Shown: piece after piece, positions 24,870 to 33,526 of the stretch
How positions within the stretch are numbered: the first letter of the stretch is position 1
Layout: each line of letters opens with the position of its first letter
From: Dactylosporangium sucinum
Lineage (GTDB): Bacteria > Actinomycetota > Actinomycetes > Mycobacteriales > Micromonosporaceae
DNA: 64,000 bases
Assembly (NCBI RefSeq): GCF_014647515.1
Contig: NZ_BMPI01000019.1
Location: 63,416-127,415 of the forward strand
Direction of reading: 5' to 3'
Made by a program: the position numbers and the translations under genes
The notes under the pieces: model-generated
Database searches by the model: none
The model's input: the letters and a program-made list of their open reading frames with translations, nothing else
What the model was told of the DNA's origin: nothing

Positions 24870-25649
24870 TCAGTAGCTCGTCCATCCGCCGTCGACGACC
24901 AGCCCCGTTCCGGTCACGAAGGACGCCTCGGGGGTGCACAGCCAGGCGACGGCGGCGGCGACGTCGCCGGGCTCGCCCCGCCGGCCCAGCGGGGTGGCCC
25001 GGTCGAAGGGGCCGTCGCCGGGCGCGGGGCCGTCGGGGCGGACCCGGATGTCGCCGGGCGCGACGTGGACGGCCCGGACGCCGCGCCCGGCCAGCTCGAA
25101 GCCGAGGGCCCGGGTCAGCCCGGCCAGCCCCGCCTTGGCCGCGACGTACGCGGAGGCGTCGGCCTGCGCGGCGTAGGCGGCGACGCTGGTGACGTTGACG
25201 ATGACCGAGCCGGGGGGCATGTACGGCAGCGTGTCGCGCGCCAGCCGGAAGGGCGCCTTGAGATTGACGTCGATGACGGCGTCGAGGCGCGCGTCGTCGT
25301 ACTCGCCGAACGGGGCCGCGGCCGCGGGCCCGGTGACGCCGGCGTTGTTCACGAGGATGTCGACCCGGCCGCGGTGGCGCACAGCGGCGTCGACGAGCGC
25401 CCGGCACCCGGCCGCGGTGGCCAGATCCGCCGCGACCGCGACGATCGTGCGCCCGGGCCCGGCCAGCCGGGCGGCGGCCGCCTCGCCCTCGGCGGCGCTC
25501 AACGCGCACAGGACGACCTCGGCGCCGTCGTCGGCGAGCCGCTGCACGATCCCGGCCCCGATCCCGGTCGCGCCGCCGGTCACCACGGCGACCTTCTCCG
25601 CCAGGGGGCGCGCGGTCAGGCGCCCTCCGCTTCGCTCCGGACCGGTCAT
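24870..25649 (-). CDS. Short-chain dehydrogenase/reductase with repeat-derived N-terminus
   Basis: Classical SDR: VVTGGATGIGAG cofactor motif, LVNNAGVTG, Ser in NVTSVAAY, and the catalytic YVAAK, ending in VDGGWTSY. Mature-like sequence starts at LAEKVAVVTGG, but the first good start (ATG 25649, preceded by GGAGG) lies inside a GC-rich repeat and adds MTGPERSGGR. The frame stays open through the repeat to ATG 25733, which overlaps the MBL gene stop (ATGA), so a 28-residue longer form is possible. Oxidises or reduces a hydroxyl/keto group in the IclR-linked pathway. Confidence 0.88.
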   Translation of the reverse strand: MTGPERSGGRLTARPLAEKVAVVTGGATGIGAGIVQRLADDGAEVVLCALSAAEGEAAAARLAGPGRTIVAVAADLATAAGCRALVDAAVRHRGRVDILVNNAGVTGPAAAAPFGEYDDARLDAVIDVNLKAPFRLARDTLPYMPPGSVIVNVTSVAAYAAQADASAYVAAKAGLAGLTRALGFELAGRGVRAVHVAPGDIRVRPDGPAPGDGPFDRATPLGRRGEPGDVAAAVAWLCTPEASFVTGTGLVVDGGWTSY

Positions 25650-25729
25650 GCGACCTCCGCTCCGCTCCGGCCGCCTGCCCTCCAAACTGAGCCCACGATG
25701 CCCGGCCCCTCCGCTTCGCTCCGGACCGG

Positions 25730-25733
<4 letters not shown>
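25624..25733 (-). repeat. Operon-junction repeat, locus 2 (three units)
   Basis: Three variants of CCTCCGCYNCGCTCCGG at 25624-25640, 25654-25670 and 25708-25724 (plus-strand reading), with CTGAGCCCACG (25687-25697) between, matching locus 1. CATGACCGG stands at both ends. The insertion lies between the MBL stop and the SDR coding region and keeps the SDR frame open. Confidence 0.8.
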
Positions 25734-26508
<775 letters not shown>

Positions 26509-26512
<4 letters not shown>

Positions 26513-27405
26513 TGCCGGTCCTCGCGCAGGACGTCCCGGACGTGGCGGACGGCGTCCTCGCCGAGCGGAGTGAACGGCTCGCTCAGCGTCGCGGTCTCGA
26601 TCACGCCGAGCTCGACCAGGGCCGCCTTGAGCGCGCCGATCGCGCCGGCGGTGAAGGAGCCCTCGCCGTGCGGGCCCTCGTAGATGCGGTGCAGGCGGGT
26701 CAGCCGGTCCTGCACGTCCCGGGCCGCGGGCCAGTCGCCGGCGTCCGCCGCGTCGGCCAGGGCCCGGTGCAGCGCGGTGAAGACGTTGGACAGGCCGGGC
26801 ACGGCGCCGGTGAAGCCGATCTGCAGGGCGGCGTCGATGCAGGTCTCGGAGCCGGTCAGCAGGCGCACCGCGGGCGACCGCCCGGTGGCCAGGACGGCGG
26901 CGCGGTGGCCGCCGAGGTCGCCGGAGCTGTCCTTGACGCCGGCCAGGATGCCCTTGGCGACGAGCTCGGCGAGCAGGGCGGCGCCGACCGGGGTCGGGAC
27001 GCGGGACGGGACGTGGTAGGCGATCGTGGGCACGCCGCCAGCCTCGGCGACGGCCGCGAAGTGCCGGGCGAGCTCCGTCTGAGAGAGTGGAAACATCGAC
27101 GGCGGTGGCACCAGCAGGCTGCGCGCGCCGGCGGCGGCGAACCGGGCGGCGAGCTGGGCGGCCTGGCGGGTGTTGAGTGCCGCGACGCCGGCCATGACGT
27201 CGCGGTCGGTGGCCGCGGCGGCGGTGGCCACGACGGCCTCCTGCTCGTCGGGGAGCAGGTGCCCGCCTTCGCCGGTGGAGCCCAGCACCAGCACTCCGCC
27301 GGCCCCTTCGGACACGACGTGCCGGACGAGGCGCGTCAGCGACGGCCGGTCGACCGTGCCCCGGTCGGTGAGGGGGGTGATCAGCGGTGGGACGACCTCT
27401 GTCAC
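26509..27405 (-). CDS. Dihydrodipicolinate synthase/N-acetylneuraminate lyase-family aldolase
   Basis: A 298-residue class I aldolase. Family motifs: LGSTGEGGHL near residue 43, IAYHVPSR with the catalytic tyrosine about 130, and GVKDSSGD with the Schiff-base lysine about 158. The biosynthetic dapA usually lies elsewhere; this catabolic context suggests cleavage or dehydration of a 2-keto-3-deoxy sugar acid. GTG start with GGGAG 6 nt upstream. It begins the leftward aldolase-MBL-SDR-Gfo/Idh operon, divergent from iclR. Confidence 0.9.
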
Positions 27406-27480
27406 ATCGGGCTCCCTTAGATCGGCTGAGTGGGCCGTCCCGCGGTCGATCGCGAGTCGGTATGCTCGCAGAGACAGAAA

Positions 27481-27538
27481 TGAAACTCTCGTTCTAGCAC
27501 GTGGTATACCTTCTAGTCGTCCGCGTGGATCATGTCAA
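27481..27538 (-). promoter_or_regulatory. Aldolase operon promoter with IclR half-site
   Basis: Minus-strand TTGACA (27538-27533), 17-nt spacer, TAGAAG (27515-27510, weak). GTTTCA on the minus strand (27486-27481) sits 51 nt from the -35, where the full operator occurs elsewhere, but the second half-site is lost. The GGTATACC palindrome (27503-27510) is also present. The rest of 27406-27608 shows no gene. Confidence 0.5.
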
Positions 27539-27608
27539 TCCTCGTAACAGGGTTGGTACGCACTGGGCAGCGCGGCGACAGCGGACCGTCGAACGGAGGC
27601 CAGGAACG

Positions 27609-28397
27609 ATGCAAGAAGACGACGCCGCAGGTCAGGGCGGCGCGGGGTACAACATCCGCGCCGTGGACCGGGTGTGCGACGTGCTGGACGCCCTGCAGCA
27701 ACAGCCCGCGACCGGGATGTCGCTCGCCGCGCTCGCCGAGGCGGTGTCGCTGCCGAAGAGTTCCACGCTGCGGTACCTCTCGGCGCTGGAGGCCCGCAAC
27801 TACGTGGAGCGCGACACCGAGGACGGCTCCTACCGGCTGGGCCTGGCGTTCCGGCCGCAGCGCTTCGACTACCACGCGGCCCTGCGCGACGCGGTGCTGC
27901 CGCACCTGGTCAAGCTGCGCGACCGGTTCGAGGAGACGATGAACTTCGCCGTGCTCGACGGCATCGAGGTCGTGCACGTCGAGGTGGTCGAGAGCGAGCG
28001 GCGGGTGCGGCTGGCCGCCAGCCGCGGCGAGCGGGCGTGCCTGCACTCGACCGCGACCGGCAAGGTCATGGCCGGCCAGGTCCCCGAGAGCCGGCTGCGC
28101 ACCATCCTCGAGCAGGCCGGGATGCCCGAGTTCACCGCCGACACCATCACCACCGTGGACGGGTTCCTGGACGAGGTCAAGCTCACCGTGGAGCGGGGCT
28201 GGGGCATCGACGACTGCGAGAACCAGCCCGACGGGCGGTGCGTGGCCGTGCCCGTCGACGGCCTCGCGGTCCCGGCGGCGCTGAGCCTGTCCGCACCCGC
28301 CTCGCGGTTCGCCTCGGAGGACGCCCAGCGGGTCGCGCACCTGCTCAAGAAGCACATGGGCCCGCTGATGGACGCGGCCCGGGACGTGCCGCACTGA
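27609..28397 (+). CDS. IclR-family transcriptional regulator
   Basis: A 262-residue regulator. N-terminal winged helix (about 14-75: AVDRVCDVLDALQQ, SLPKSSTLRYLSAL) and C-terminal GAF-like effector domain (about 90-255: LHSTATGKVMAG, GWGIDDCENQPDGRCVAVPV). ATG preceded by GGAGG/AGGAA. It lies in the centre of four units that share a palindromic site, so it is the obvious candidate to bind CGTTTCA-N5-TGAAACG. Operators between promoter and ribosome site imply repression relieved by a pathway metabolite (inference). Confidence 0.92.
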   Translation: MQEDDAAGQGGAGYNIRAVDRVCDVLDALQQQPATGMSLAALAEAVSLPKSSTLRYLSALEARNYVERDTEDGSYRLGLAFRPQRFDYHAALRDAVLPHLVKLRDRFEETMNFAVLDGIEVVHVEVVESERRVRLAASRGERACLHSTATGKVMAGQVPESRLRTILEQAGMPEFTADTITTVDGFLDEVKLTVERGWGIDDCENQPDGRCVAVPVDGLAVPAALSLSAPASRFASEDAQRVAHLLKKHMGPLMDAARDVPH

Positions 28398-28441
28398 CCG
28401 CACCGCGGGTTCCGTTGTGATCATTTATCGCCGCGCGGGGG

Positions 28442-28472
28442 TTGACGACTCCCGCACCGCGGCGTTTAGGGT
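28442..28472 (+). promoter_or_regulatory. Promoter of the RidA operon
   Basis: TTGACG (28442-28447) identical to the esterase -35; the -10 is weak (TTTAGG at 28465-28470 with 17-nt spacing, or TAGGGT at 28467-28472). The -35 starts 47 nt before the operator. Confidence 0.5.
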
Positions 28473-28488
28473 GTCGAAACGGAACATC

Positions 28489-28507
28489 AATTGCAGCTAG
28501 TGAAACG
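28489..28507. promoter_or_regulatory. Putative IclR operator, copy 3
   Basis: AATTGCAGCTAGTGAAACG, 16 of 19 identical to the palindrome at 11352; the right arm and CTAG core are perfect, the left arm is degenerate. It ends 9 nt before the chosen RidA start. Confidence 0.7.
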
Positions 28508-28516
28508 GTGGTCTTC

Positions 28517-28933
28517 GTGCGGAACCCAACCCCCGTGACAAGTCCCGCCATCGGTCCGGCGGCCGGCCCCTACAGCCCCGCCGTGCGCGTGGGCGACCTG
28601 CTGTTCGTCTCCGGGCAGGGCCCGTTCCGCCCCGACGGCAGCCAGGCCGGCCCCACCTTCCACGACCAGGCCGAGGCCGTCTTCGACAACATCGCCGCCC
28701 TCGCCGCCGAGGCGGGCACCTCGCTGGCCCACGCCGTCCGGATCGGCTGCTACCTGAGCACACTGGCGCACTTCGCCGAGTGGAACGAGGCCTGCCAGCG
28801 GCGCCTCAGCGCGCCGCACCCGGCCCGCACCACCGTCCCGGTCGCGCTGCCCGGCTTCGACATCGAGGTCGATGCCGTGCTGTGGATCCCGCCAGCGAGC
28901 GAGGACGCCGCGAGCGAGGACGCCGCCCGATGA
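28517..28933 (+). CDS. RidA/YjgF-family enamine/imine deaminase
   Basis: A 138-residue protein of the RidA family, which hydrolyses reactive enamine/imine intermediates released by PLP enzymes. Visible: GPAAGPYSPAVRVGDLLFVSGQ at the N-terminus and the catalytic arginine region PARTTVPVALPGFDIEVDAV. GTG 28517 is chosen (GGTGG 5 nt upstream); GTG 28508 and 28535 are alternatives. A 15-bp tandem duplication gives the C-terminal SEDAASEDAA. Two PLP enzymes downstream in the same operon explain the need for imine clearance. Confidence 0.88.
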   Translation: MRNPTPVTSPAIGPAAGPYSPAVRVGDLLFVSGQGPFRPDGSQAGPTFHDQAEAVFDNIAALAAEAGTSLAHAVRIGCYLSTLAHFAEWNEACQRRLSAPHPARTTVPVALPGFDIEVDAVLWIPPASEDAASEDAAR

Positions 28934-30237
28934 CCGCCGACCAGGCCGTCCGCCCCGGCACTGGCGCCGCCGATCTCGCCGCCCGCGCCGCCGCGGTGCT
29001 CCCCGGCGGCGTGAGCTCCAACGTGCGGCTCGCCACCGCCCGGACCTTCTTCGAGCGCGGCAGTGGCCCGCGCCTTTGGGACGTCGACGGCAACGAGTAC
29101 GTCGACTACCTGCTCGGCCAGGGCCCCGCGTTCCTCGGCCACGCCCACCCGCAGGTCAACGGCGCGGTCACCACCGCCGTCGGGCGCGGAATGGTCTTCG
29201 GCGCGCAGCACGCCCTGGAGGTCGAGGCGGTCGAGAAGCTGCTCGCCGCGGTCGGCTGGGCCGACATGGCCCGCCTCGGCGTCTCCGGCACCGAGGCCGT
29301 GCATGCCGCGCTGCGCCTGGCCCGCGCCGCGACCGGGCGCCGGAAGATGATCGGGTTCGCCGGGCAGTACCACGGCTGGCTCGACACCGTCCTCATGGCC
29401 CACGGCCCGGACGGGCACCGCCCCGGCTCCGCCGGGCAGCCGCCGCAGTACCTCGCCGACTGGGTCGTCGCCCCGTTCAACGACGCCGAGGCCGTCCAGC
29501 GGTGCTTCGAGGAGCACCCGGGCGAGATCGCCGCGGTCATCATCGAGCCGATGATGTGCAACAGCGGGGCGATCGCGCCGCGCCCCGGGTTCCTGGCCCG
29601 CCTGCGCGAGCTGTGCACCGCCCACGGCGCCGTGCTCATCTTCGACGAGGTCGTCACCGGCTTCCGGCTCGCCTTCGGCGGCGCCGCCCAGCGCTTCGGT
29701 GTCACCCCCGACCTCGCCCTGTACGGCAAGGCCGTCGCCGGAGGCTGGCCCGTCGCGGCCATCGCCGGGCGCCGCGAGCTGCTGGAGCTGTTCGGCACCG
29801 GGAAGGTCAACCACTCCGGCACCTTCAATGCCTCCGTCATGGCCGCCGCCGCGGTCTCGGCGACGATGGACGTGCTGCGGGAGACCCCGCCGTACGTCTC
29901 CGTCGAGGAGCACGGCACCGCGCTCATGACCGGCCTGCGCGGCATCGGCGAGCGCCACGGCGTGCCGCTGCACGTCCAGGGGCTGCCGGCCGCGTTCCAC
30001 GTCTCGTTCCGCGCCGAGGGCGCCCCGCCGACCGACGTGGTCGACCACGCCTCGCTGCAGTCGCTGGACCTGGCGCGGTACACCCGCTTCAGCCGCACCC
30101 TCACCACGCACGGCATCTGGGTCGCCGGGCGGGGGATCTGGTACGTCTCGGCCGCCCACGGCCCCGCCGAGCTCGCCGACGCCCTGGAGCGCTTCGACCG
30201 CGCCCTCGCCGCCCACGTCGCGGAGTCGCGGCCATGA
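28930..30237 (+). CDS. Class-III aminotransferase, glutamate-1-semialdehyde-aminomutase-like
   Basis: A 435-residue PLP enzyme close to the HemL subgroup: LPGGVSSNVRL, DVDGNEYVDYLLGQGPAFLGHAHP, VSGTEAVHAALRLARAATGR, LIFDEVVTGFR and the Schiff-base lysine in LYGKAVAGGWP. HemL itself is normally in a haem operon, so here it is more likely an aminotransferase or mutase of the catabolic pathway. ATG overlaps the RidA stop by 4 bp. Confidence 0.88.
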   Translation: MTADQAVRPGTGAADLAARAAAVLPGGVSSNVRLATARTFFERGSGPRLWDVDGNEYVDYLLGQGPAFLGHAHPQVNGAVTTAVGRGMVFGAQHALEVEAVEKLLAAVGWADMARLGVSGTEAVHAALRLARAATGRRKMIGFAGQYHGWLDTVLMAHGPDGHRPGSAGQPPQYLADWVVAPFNDAEAVQRCFEEHPGEIAAVIIEPMMCNSGAIAPRPGFLARLRELCTAHGAVLIFDEVVTGFRLAFGGAAQRFGVTPDLALYGKAVAGGWPVAAIAGRRELLELFGTGKVNHSGTFNASVMAAAAVSATMDVLRETPPYVSVEEHGTALMTGLRGIGERHGVPLHVQGLPAAFHVSFRAEGAPPTDVVDHASLQSLDLARYTRFSRTLTTHGIWVAGRGIWYVSAAHGPAELADALERFDRALAAHVAESRP

Positions 30238-31679
30238 CGCTGCCCCGGGTCGCGGTGCTGGGGCTGTGGCACGAGACGAACACGTACGGGCCCAACCCGG
30301 CCGACCTCGCCGCGTTCGAGGCGTTCGAGCTCGTCGCCGGCGACGACGTCCGCCGCCACCACGACGGCGACCGGTCGGTCATCAGTGGCTTCCTGGCCAC
30401 GCCGGGGATCGACGCGGTGCCGGTCTTCTCGGCCGGCGCCTGGCCGTCCGGCCCCGCTCCCGCCGAGACCCTGGCCACCCTGCTCGACCGCCTCACCGCG
30501 GCGCTGGCGGCCGCCGCCGCGTTCGACGGGGTGCTGCTCAACCTGCACGGGGCGATGGTCGCGGCCGGGACGCCGGACGTCGAGGCCGTGCTGCTGCGGC
30601 GGATCCGCGAGGTCGTCGGCGGCGTCCCGATCGCGGCGGTGCTCGACCTGCACGCCAACCCGTCGCCGGCGTTCGTGGGCGCCTGCGACATCGTGCTCGC
30701 CTACGACACCTATCCGCACGTCGACATGTTCGAGCGCGGGCACGAGGCGGCGACCCTGCTGGCGGAGGCGATCGGCGGGCGTCCGCTGACCACCGTGCTG
30801 GCCAAGGTGCCGCTGCTGACCTGTCCCCTCGCGCAGTCCACCGATGCCGAGCCGATGCGGGGGCTGATCGCGCGGGCGCGGGAGCGGACCGCCCGGGCCG
30901 GGCTGGCCCGGGTCTCGCTCACGCCCGGCTTCGCATACAGCGACGTCGATCGGGCCGGCATCGGTGTGCTCGTCGTCGCCGGGGCGGATCAGGCCGATGC
31001 CGCCCGCCGGGTCGCCAACGAGATCGCCGGCGACATCGAGGTACACGCGGCGCAATTTGCTCTGCACCGGCCCGGCGTGGACGCCGCGGTGCGGGAGGCC
31101 CTGGCCGCCGCTGTCCGGCCGGTCGTGCTCGCCGACGTCGCCGACAACATCGGGGGCGGGAGCCCGGGCGACGGGACCGCGCTGCTGGCGGCGCTGATCG
31201 CCGCCGACGCGCCGGACGCCGTCGTCGTGATCGCCGACGCCGAGATCGCCCGGCGGGCGGCGTCGCTCGGCGCCGGGGCGAGCATGGTCGCCGCGGTCGG
31301 GGGGAAGGCGGACGCCCGGCACGGTACACCCGTGGAAATGGAAGCCGAGATCCTCGCCGTGACCGACGGCGGTTACACGACCGCGGGGTCGTGGATGACC
31401 GGGCAGTCGTTCAGCATGGGCACGACCGCGGTGCTGCGGCAGCGGGGCGTGCGGGTCGTCGTCACCGAGCGCGCGACCCCGCCGTTTCATCGGGAGCACC
31501 TGACGTCCGTCGGCATCGACCCCGCCTCGGTGGCCGTCATCGTCGCCAAGGGCGCGGTCGCCTGGCGGTCGGCGTTTCCCGACGTGGCCCTCGCCATCGA
31601 GGTGGCCACGCCCGGGGTGTGCCCGGTCGACGTCGCGTCGCTGCCGCGATCCACCACCCCGGCGCGGGTGGTGGCCTGA
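30234..31679 (+). CDS. M81-family protein, microcystinase C (MlrC)-like
   Basis: A 481-residue member of the MlrC/M81 family, putative zinc amidohydrolases/peptidases. Family markers: LGLWHETNTY near the N-terminus, LNLHGAMVA, VLDLHANPSP, AYDTYPHVDM and a C-terminal domain with FSMGTTAVL and VAKGAVAWR. MlrC degrades linear microcystin, but most relatives sit in amino-acid or amide catabolic operons. ATG overlaps the aminotransferase stop by 4 bp. Confidence 0.88.
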   Translation: MTLPRVAVLGLWHETNTYGPNPADLAAFEAFELVAGDDVRRHHDGDRSVISGFLATPGIDAVPVFSAGAWPSGPAPAETLATLLDRLTAALAAAAAFDGVLLNLHGAMVAAGTPDVEAVLLRRIREVVGGVPIAAVLDLHANPSPAFVGACDIVLAYDTYPHVDMFERGHEAATLLAEAIGGRPLTTVLAKVPLLTCPLAQSTDAEPMRGLIARARERTARAGLARVSLTPGFAYSDVDRAGIGVLVVAGADQADAARRVANEIAGDIEVHAAQFALHRPGVDAAVREALAAAVRPVVLADVADNIGGGSPGDGTALLAALIAADAPDAVVVIADAEIARRAASLGAGASMVAAVGGKADARHGTPVEMEAEILAVTDGGYTTAGSWMTGQSFSMGTTAVLRQRGVRVVVTERATPPFHREHLTSVGIDPASVAVIVAKGAVAWRSAFPDVALAIEVATPGVCPVDVASLPRSTTPARVVA

Positions 31680-32674
31680 TGGTGAGCCTTGGTGAGGGTG
31701 ACACGCCGCTGCTGGACGTCACCGACGTCCTCGGCCTCTCCGGCATCAGCGTGCACGTCAAGTGCGAGCATCTCAACCCGACCGGGTCGTTCAAGGACCG
31801 GGTGGCGGCGGTGGCCGTTTCGCTGGTCCGGGAGCGGTCGCTGCGCGGCATCGTCGGCACGTCCTCGGGCAACGGCGGTGCGGCCGTCGCCGCCTACGGG
31901 GCTCGGGCCGGGGTCCGGGTGGTCCTGCTCGCCCTGGCCACCACGCCGCCGGAGAAGCTGGTGCAGATCCGCGCGGCCGGGGCGGAGGTCTATCTCGTCG
32001 ACGGCCTCGGACACGACCCGCAGACGACGCTCGCCCTGGCGTCCGAGGTGCGTGACGTCGCCGCGCGGCAGGGGTACCTGGCGTTCCTGACCGGGGGCCG
32101 GTACGCGCCGGAGATCATGGCGGGGGCTCGGACGATAGCGTACGAGCTGGCCGCGCAGGCCTCGCCCACCCACGTGTACGCGCCCGTCGGCGGGGGCGGG
32201 CTCTATGCGTCGCTGTGGCGCGGGTACCGCGACCTCGGCGGCGGCGTGCCCCGGCTCGTGGCCGTCCAGCCCAGCGGCTGTCCGACCGTCCGCGACGCGC
32301 TCGCCGGCGGGCCGGGCGTCCTGACCTCGCCGAGCACCACCGGCATCTCCGGCCTGCAGGTGGCCACGTTGTTCGACGACGACGTTCCGGCGGCCGTCGC
32401 CGGGTCCGGCGGTCATCTCACGGAGGTCACCGACGCGGAGGTCGCCGCCGCGCACGCCCGGATGGTGCACGCCGGCATCTTCGTCGAGCCGGCCGGGGCC
32501 ACCGCCCTCGCCGGGCTGCTCGCCGACGCCTCGTCCGGCCGGTTGCCGGCCGGGTCGCGGGCCGTGCTCATCGCCACCGGCGCCGGGTGGAAGGACGCCG
32601 GCGCCCTGCACGCCCTGACCGAACCCGGACCGCCGCCACGGTGGACCGCCGGCCTCGCGGAGCTGCTCACATGA
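31679..32674 (+). CDS. Fold-type II PLP enzyme (threonine synthase/dehydratase-like)
   Basis: A 331-residue PLP protein: GEGDTPLL at the N-terminus, NPTGSFKDRV with the Schiff-base lysine about residue 39, GTSSGNGGAAVAAYGARAG phosphate-cradle segment and VGGGGLYAS. It is shorter than threonine synthase (lacks the N-terminal domain) and closer in size to threonine/serine dehydratases and diaminopropionate lyases, so an elimination reaction is likely. Start and previous stop share TGATG. Confidence 0.87.
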   Translation: MVSLGEGDTPLLDVTDVLGLSGISVHVKCEHLNPTGSFKDRVAAVAVSLVRERSLRGIVGTSSGNGGAAVAAYGARAGVRVVLLALATTPPEKLVQIRAAGAEVYLVDGLGHDPQTTLALASEVRDVAARQGYLAFLTGGRYAPEIMAGARTIAYELAAQASPTHVYAPVGGGGLYASLWRGYRDLGGGVPRLVAVQPSGCPTVRDALAGGPGVLTSPSTTGISGLQVATLFDDDVPAAVAGSGGHLTEVTDAEVAAAHARMVHAGIFVEPAGATALAGLLADASSGRLPAGSRAVLIATGAGWKDAGALHALTEPGPPPRWTAGLAELLT

Positions 32675-33447
32675 CCGTCTTCGAGGCGTTCTCGCTCACC
32701 GGCCGGACGGCGGTCGTCACCGGCGGCACCGGCCTGTACGGCACGCCGATCGCCCGCACCCTCGCCGAGGCGGGCGCCCACGTCGTCATCACGTCCCGCT
32801 CCCCCGCCCGCGCCGAGGCCGCGGCCTCGGCCCTGCGCGCGTCCGGGCTCGCGGCGTCGGGCGTCGCGCTGGACCTGTCGGATCCCGCGTCGATCGCGGG
32901 GCTGCCCGACCGCCTGGGATCCGGCGTCGACATCCTGGTCAACAACGCCGTGCACCGCCAGGGCGGCGACCTGTTCACGACGTCGGCGGCCGACTGGGAC
33001 GCGACGTCGGCGGCCAACTCCCGCGGCCTGTTCCTGGTGACGCAGGCGGTCGCGGCGGCGATGATCGAGCGCGGCACCGGCGGCGCGATCCTGAACATCG
33101 GCTCGATCTACGGCATCACGGGCCCCGACTTCGGCCTGTACACCGGGACCGCCATGACGATGCCGCTGTTCTACGCGTACGACAAGGCGGGCATGATCGG
33201 CCTGACCCGCCACCTGGCCGTCCAGCTGGGCCCGCACGGCATCCGGGTCAACTGCCTGGCCCCGGGCGGCCTGGCCGACGGCACCCAGCCGGCGTCGTTC
33301 GTCGAGCGCTACTGCGCCCGCACACCCCTGGGCCGCCTGGCCACCGAGTCCGACGTGACGGGCGCGCTGCTGCTGCTGGTCTCCGACGCGGGCGCGTACA
33401 TCACGGGCGTGACCCTCCCCGTCGACGGCGGCTTCACCGCCCACTGA
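32671..33447 (+). CDS. Short-chain dehydrogenase/reductase
   Basis: A 258-residue classical SDR with VVTGGTGLYGTPIA (gluconate-5-dehydrogenase-like glycine motif), ILVNNAV, NIGSIYGI, the catalytic YAYDK and GVTLPVDGGF at the end. ATG overlaps the PLP-enzyme stop by 4 bp; last gene of the RidA-led operon. A strong terminator follows. Confidence 0.9.
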   Translation: MTVFEAFSLTGRTAVVTGGTGLYGTPIARTLAEAGAHVVITSRSPARAEAAASALRASGLAASGVALDLSDPASIAGLPDRLGSGVDILVNNAVHRQGGDLFTTSAADWDATSAANSRGLFLVTQAVAAAMIERGTGGAILNIGSIYGITGPDFGLYTGTAMTMPLFYAYDKAGMIGLTRHLAVQLGPHGIRVNCLAPGGLADGTQPASFVERYCARTPLGRLATESDVTGALLLLVSDAGAYITGVTLPVDGGFTAH

Positions 33448-33480
33448 CGAGGGACGGCGCGCCGGCCGCTGCTCAGTTGC

Positions 33481-33522
33481 GGCGGTGGCGAGGAGGTCGG
33501 TGCCGTCCTCCTCGCCACCGCC
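33481..33522. terminator. Bidirectional terminator
   Basis: A perfect 16-bp stem (33481-33496 with 33507-33522); the 10-nt loop can pair further. It fills the 79-bp gap between the convergent SDR and PLD genes and isolates the IclR region from the Ugp-like operon. Confidence 0.85.
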
Positions 33523-33526
33523 AGGA

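Noticed and set aside
28930..30237. Naming the class-III aminotransferase hemL
   Set aside because: Similarity to HemL is clear but no haem gene is near and the operon is catabolic.
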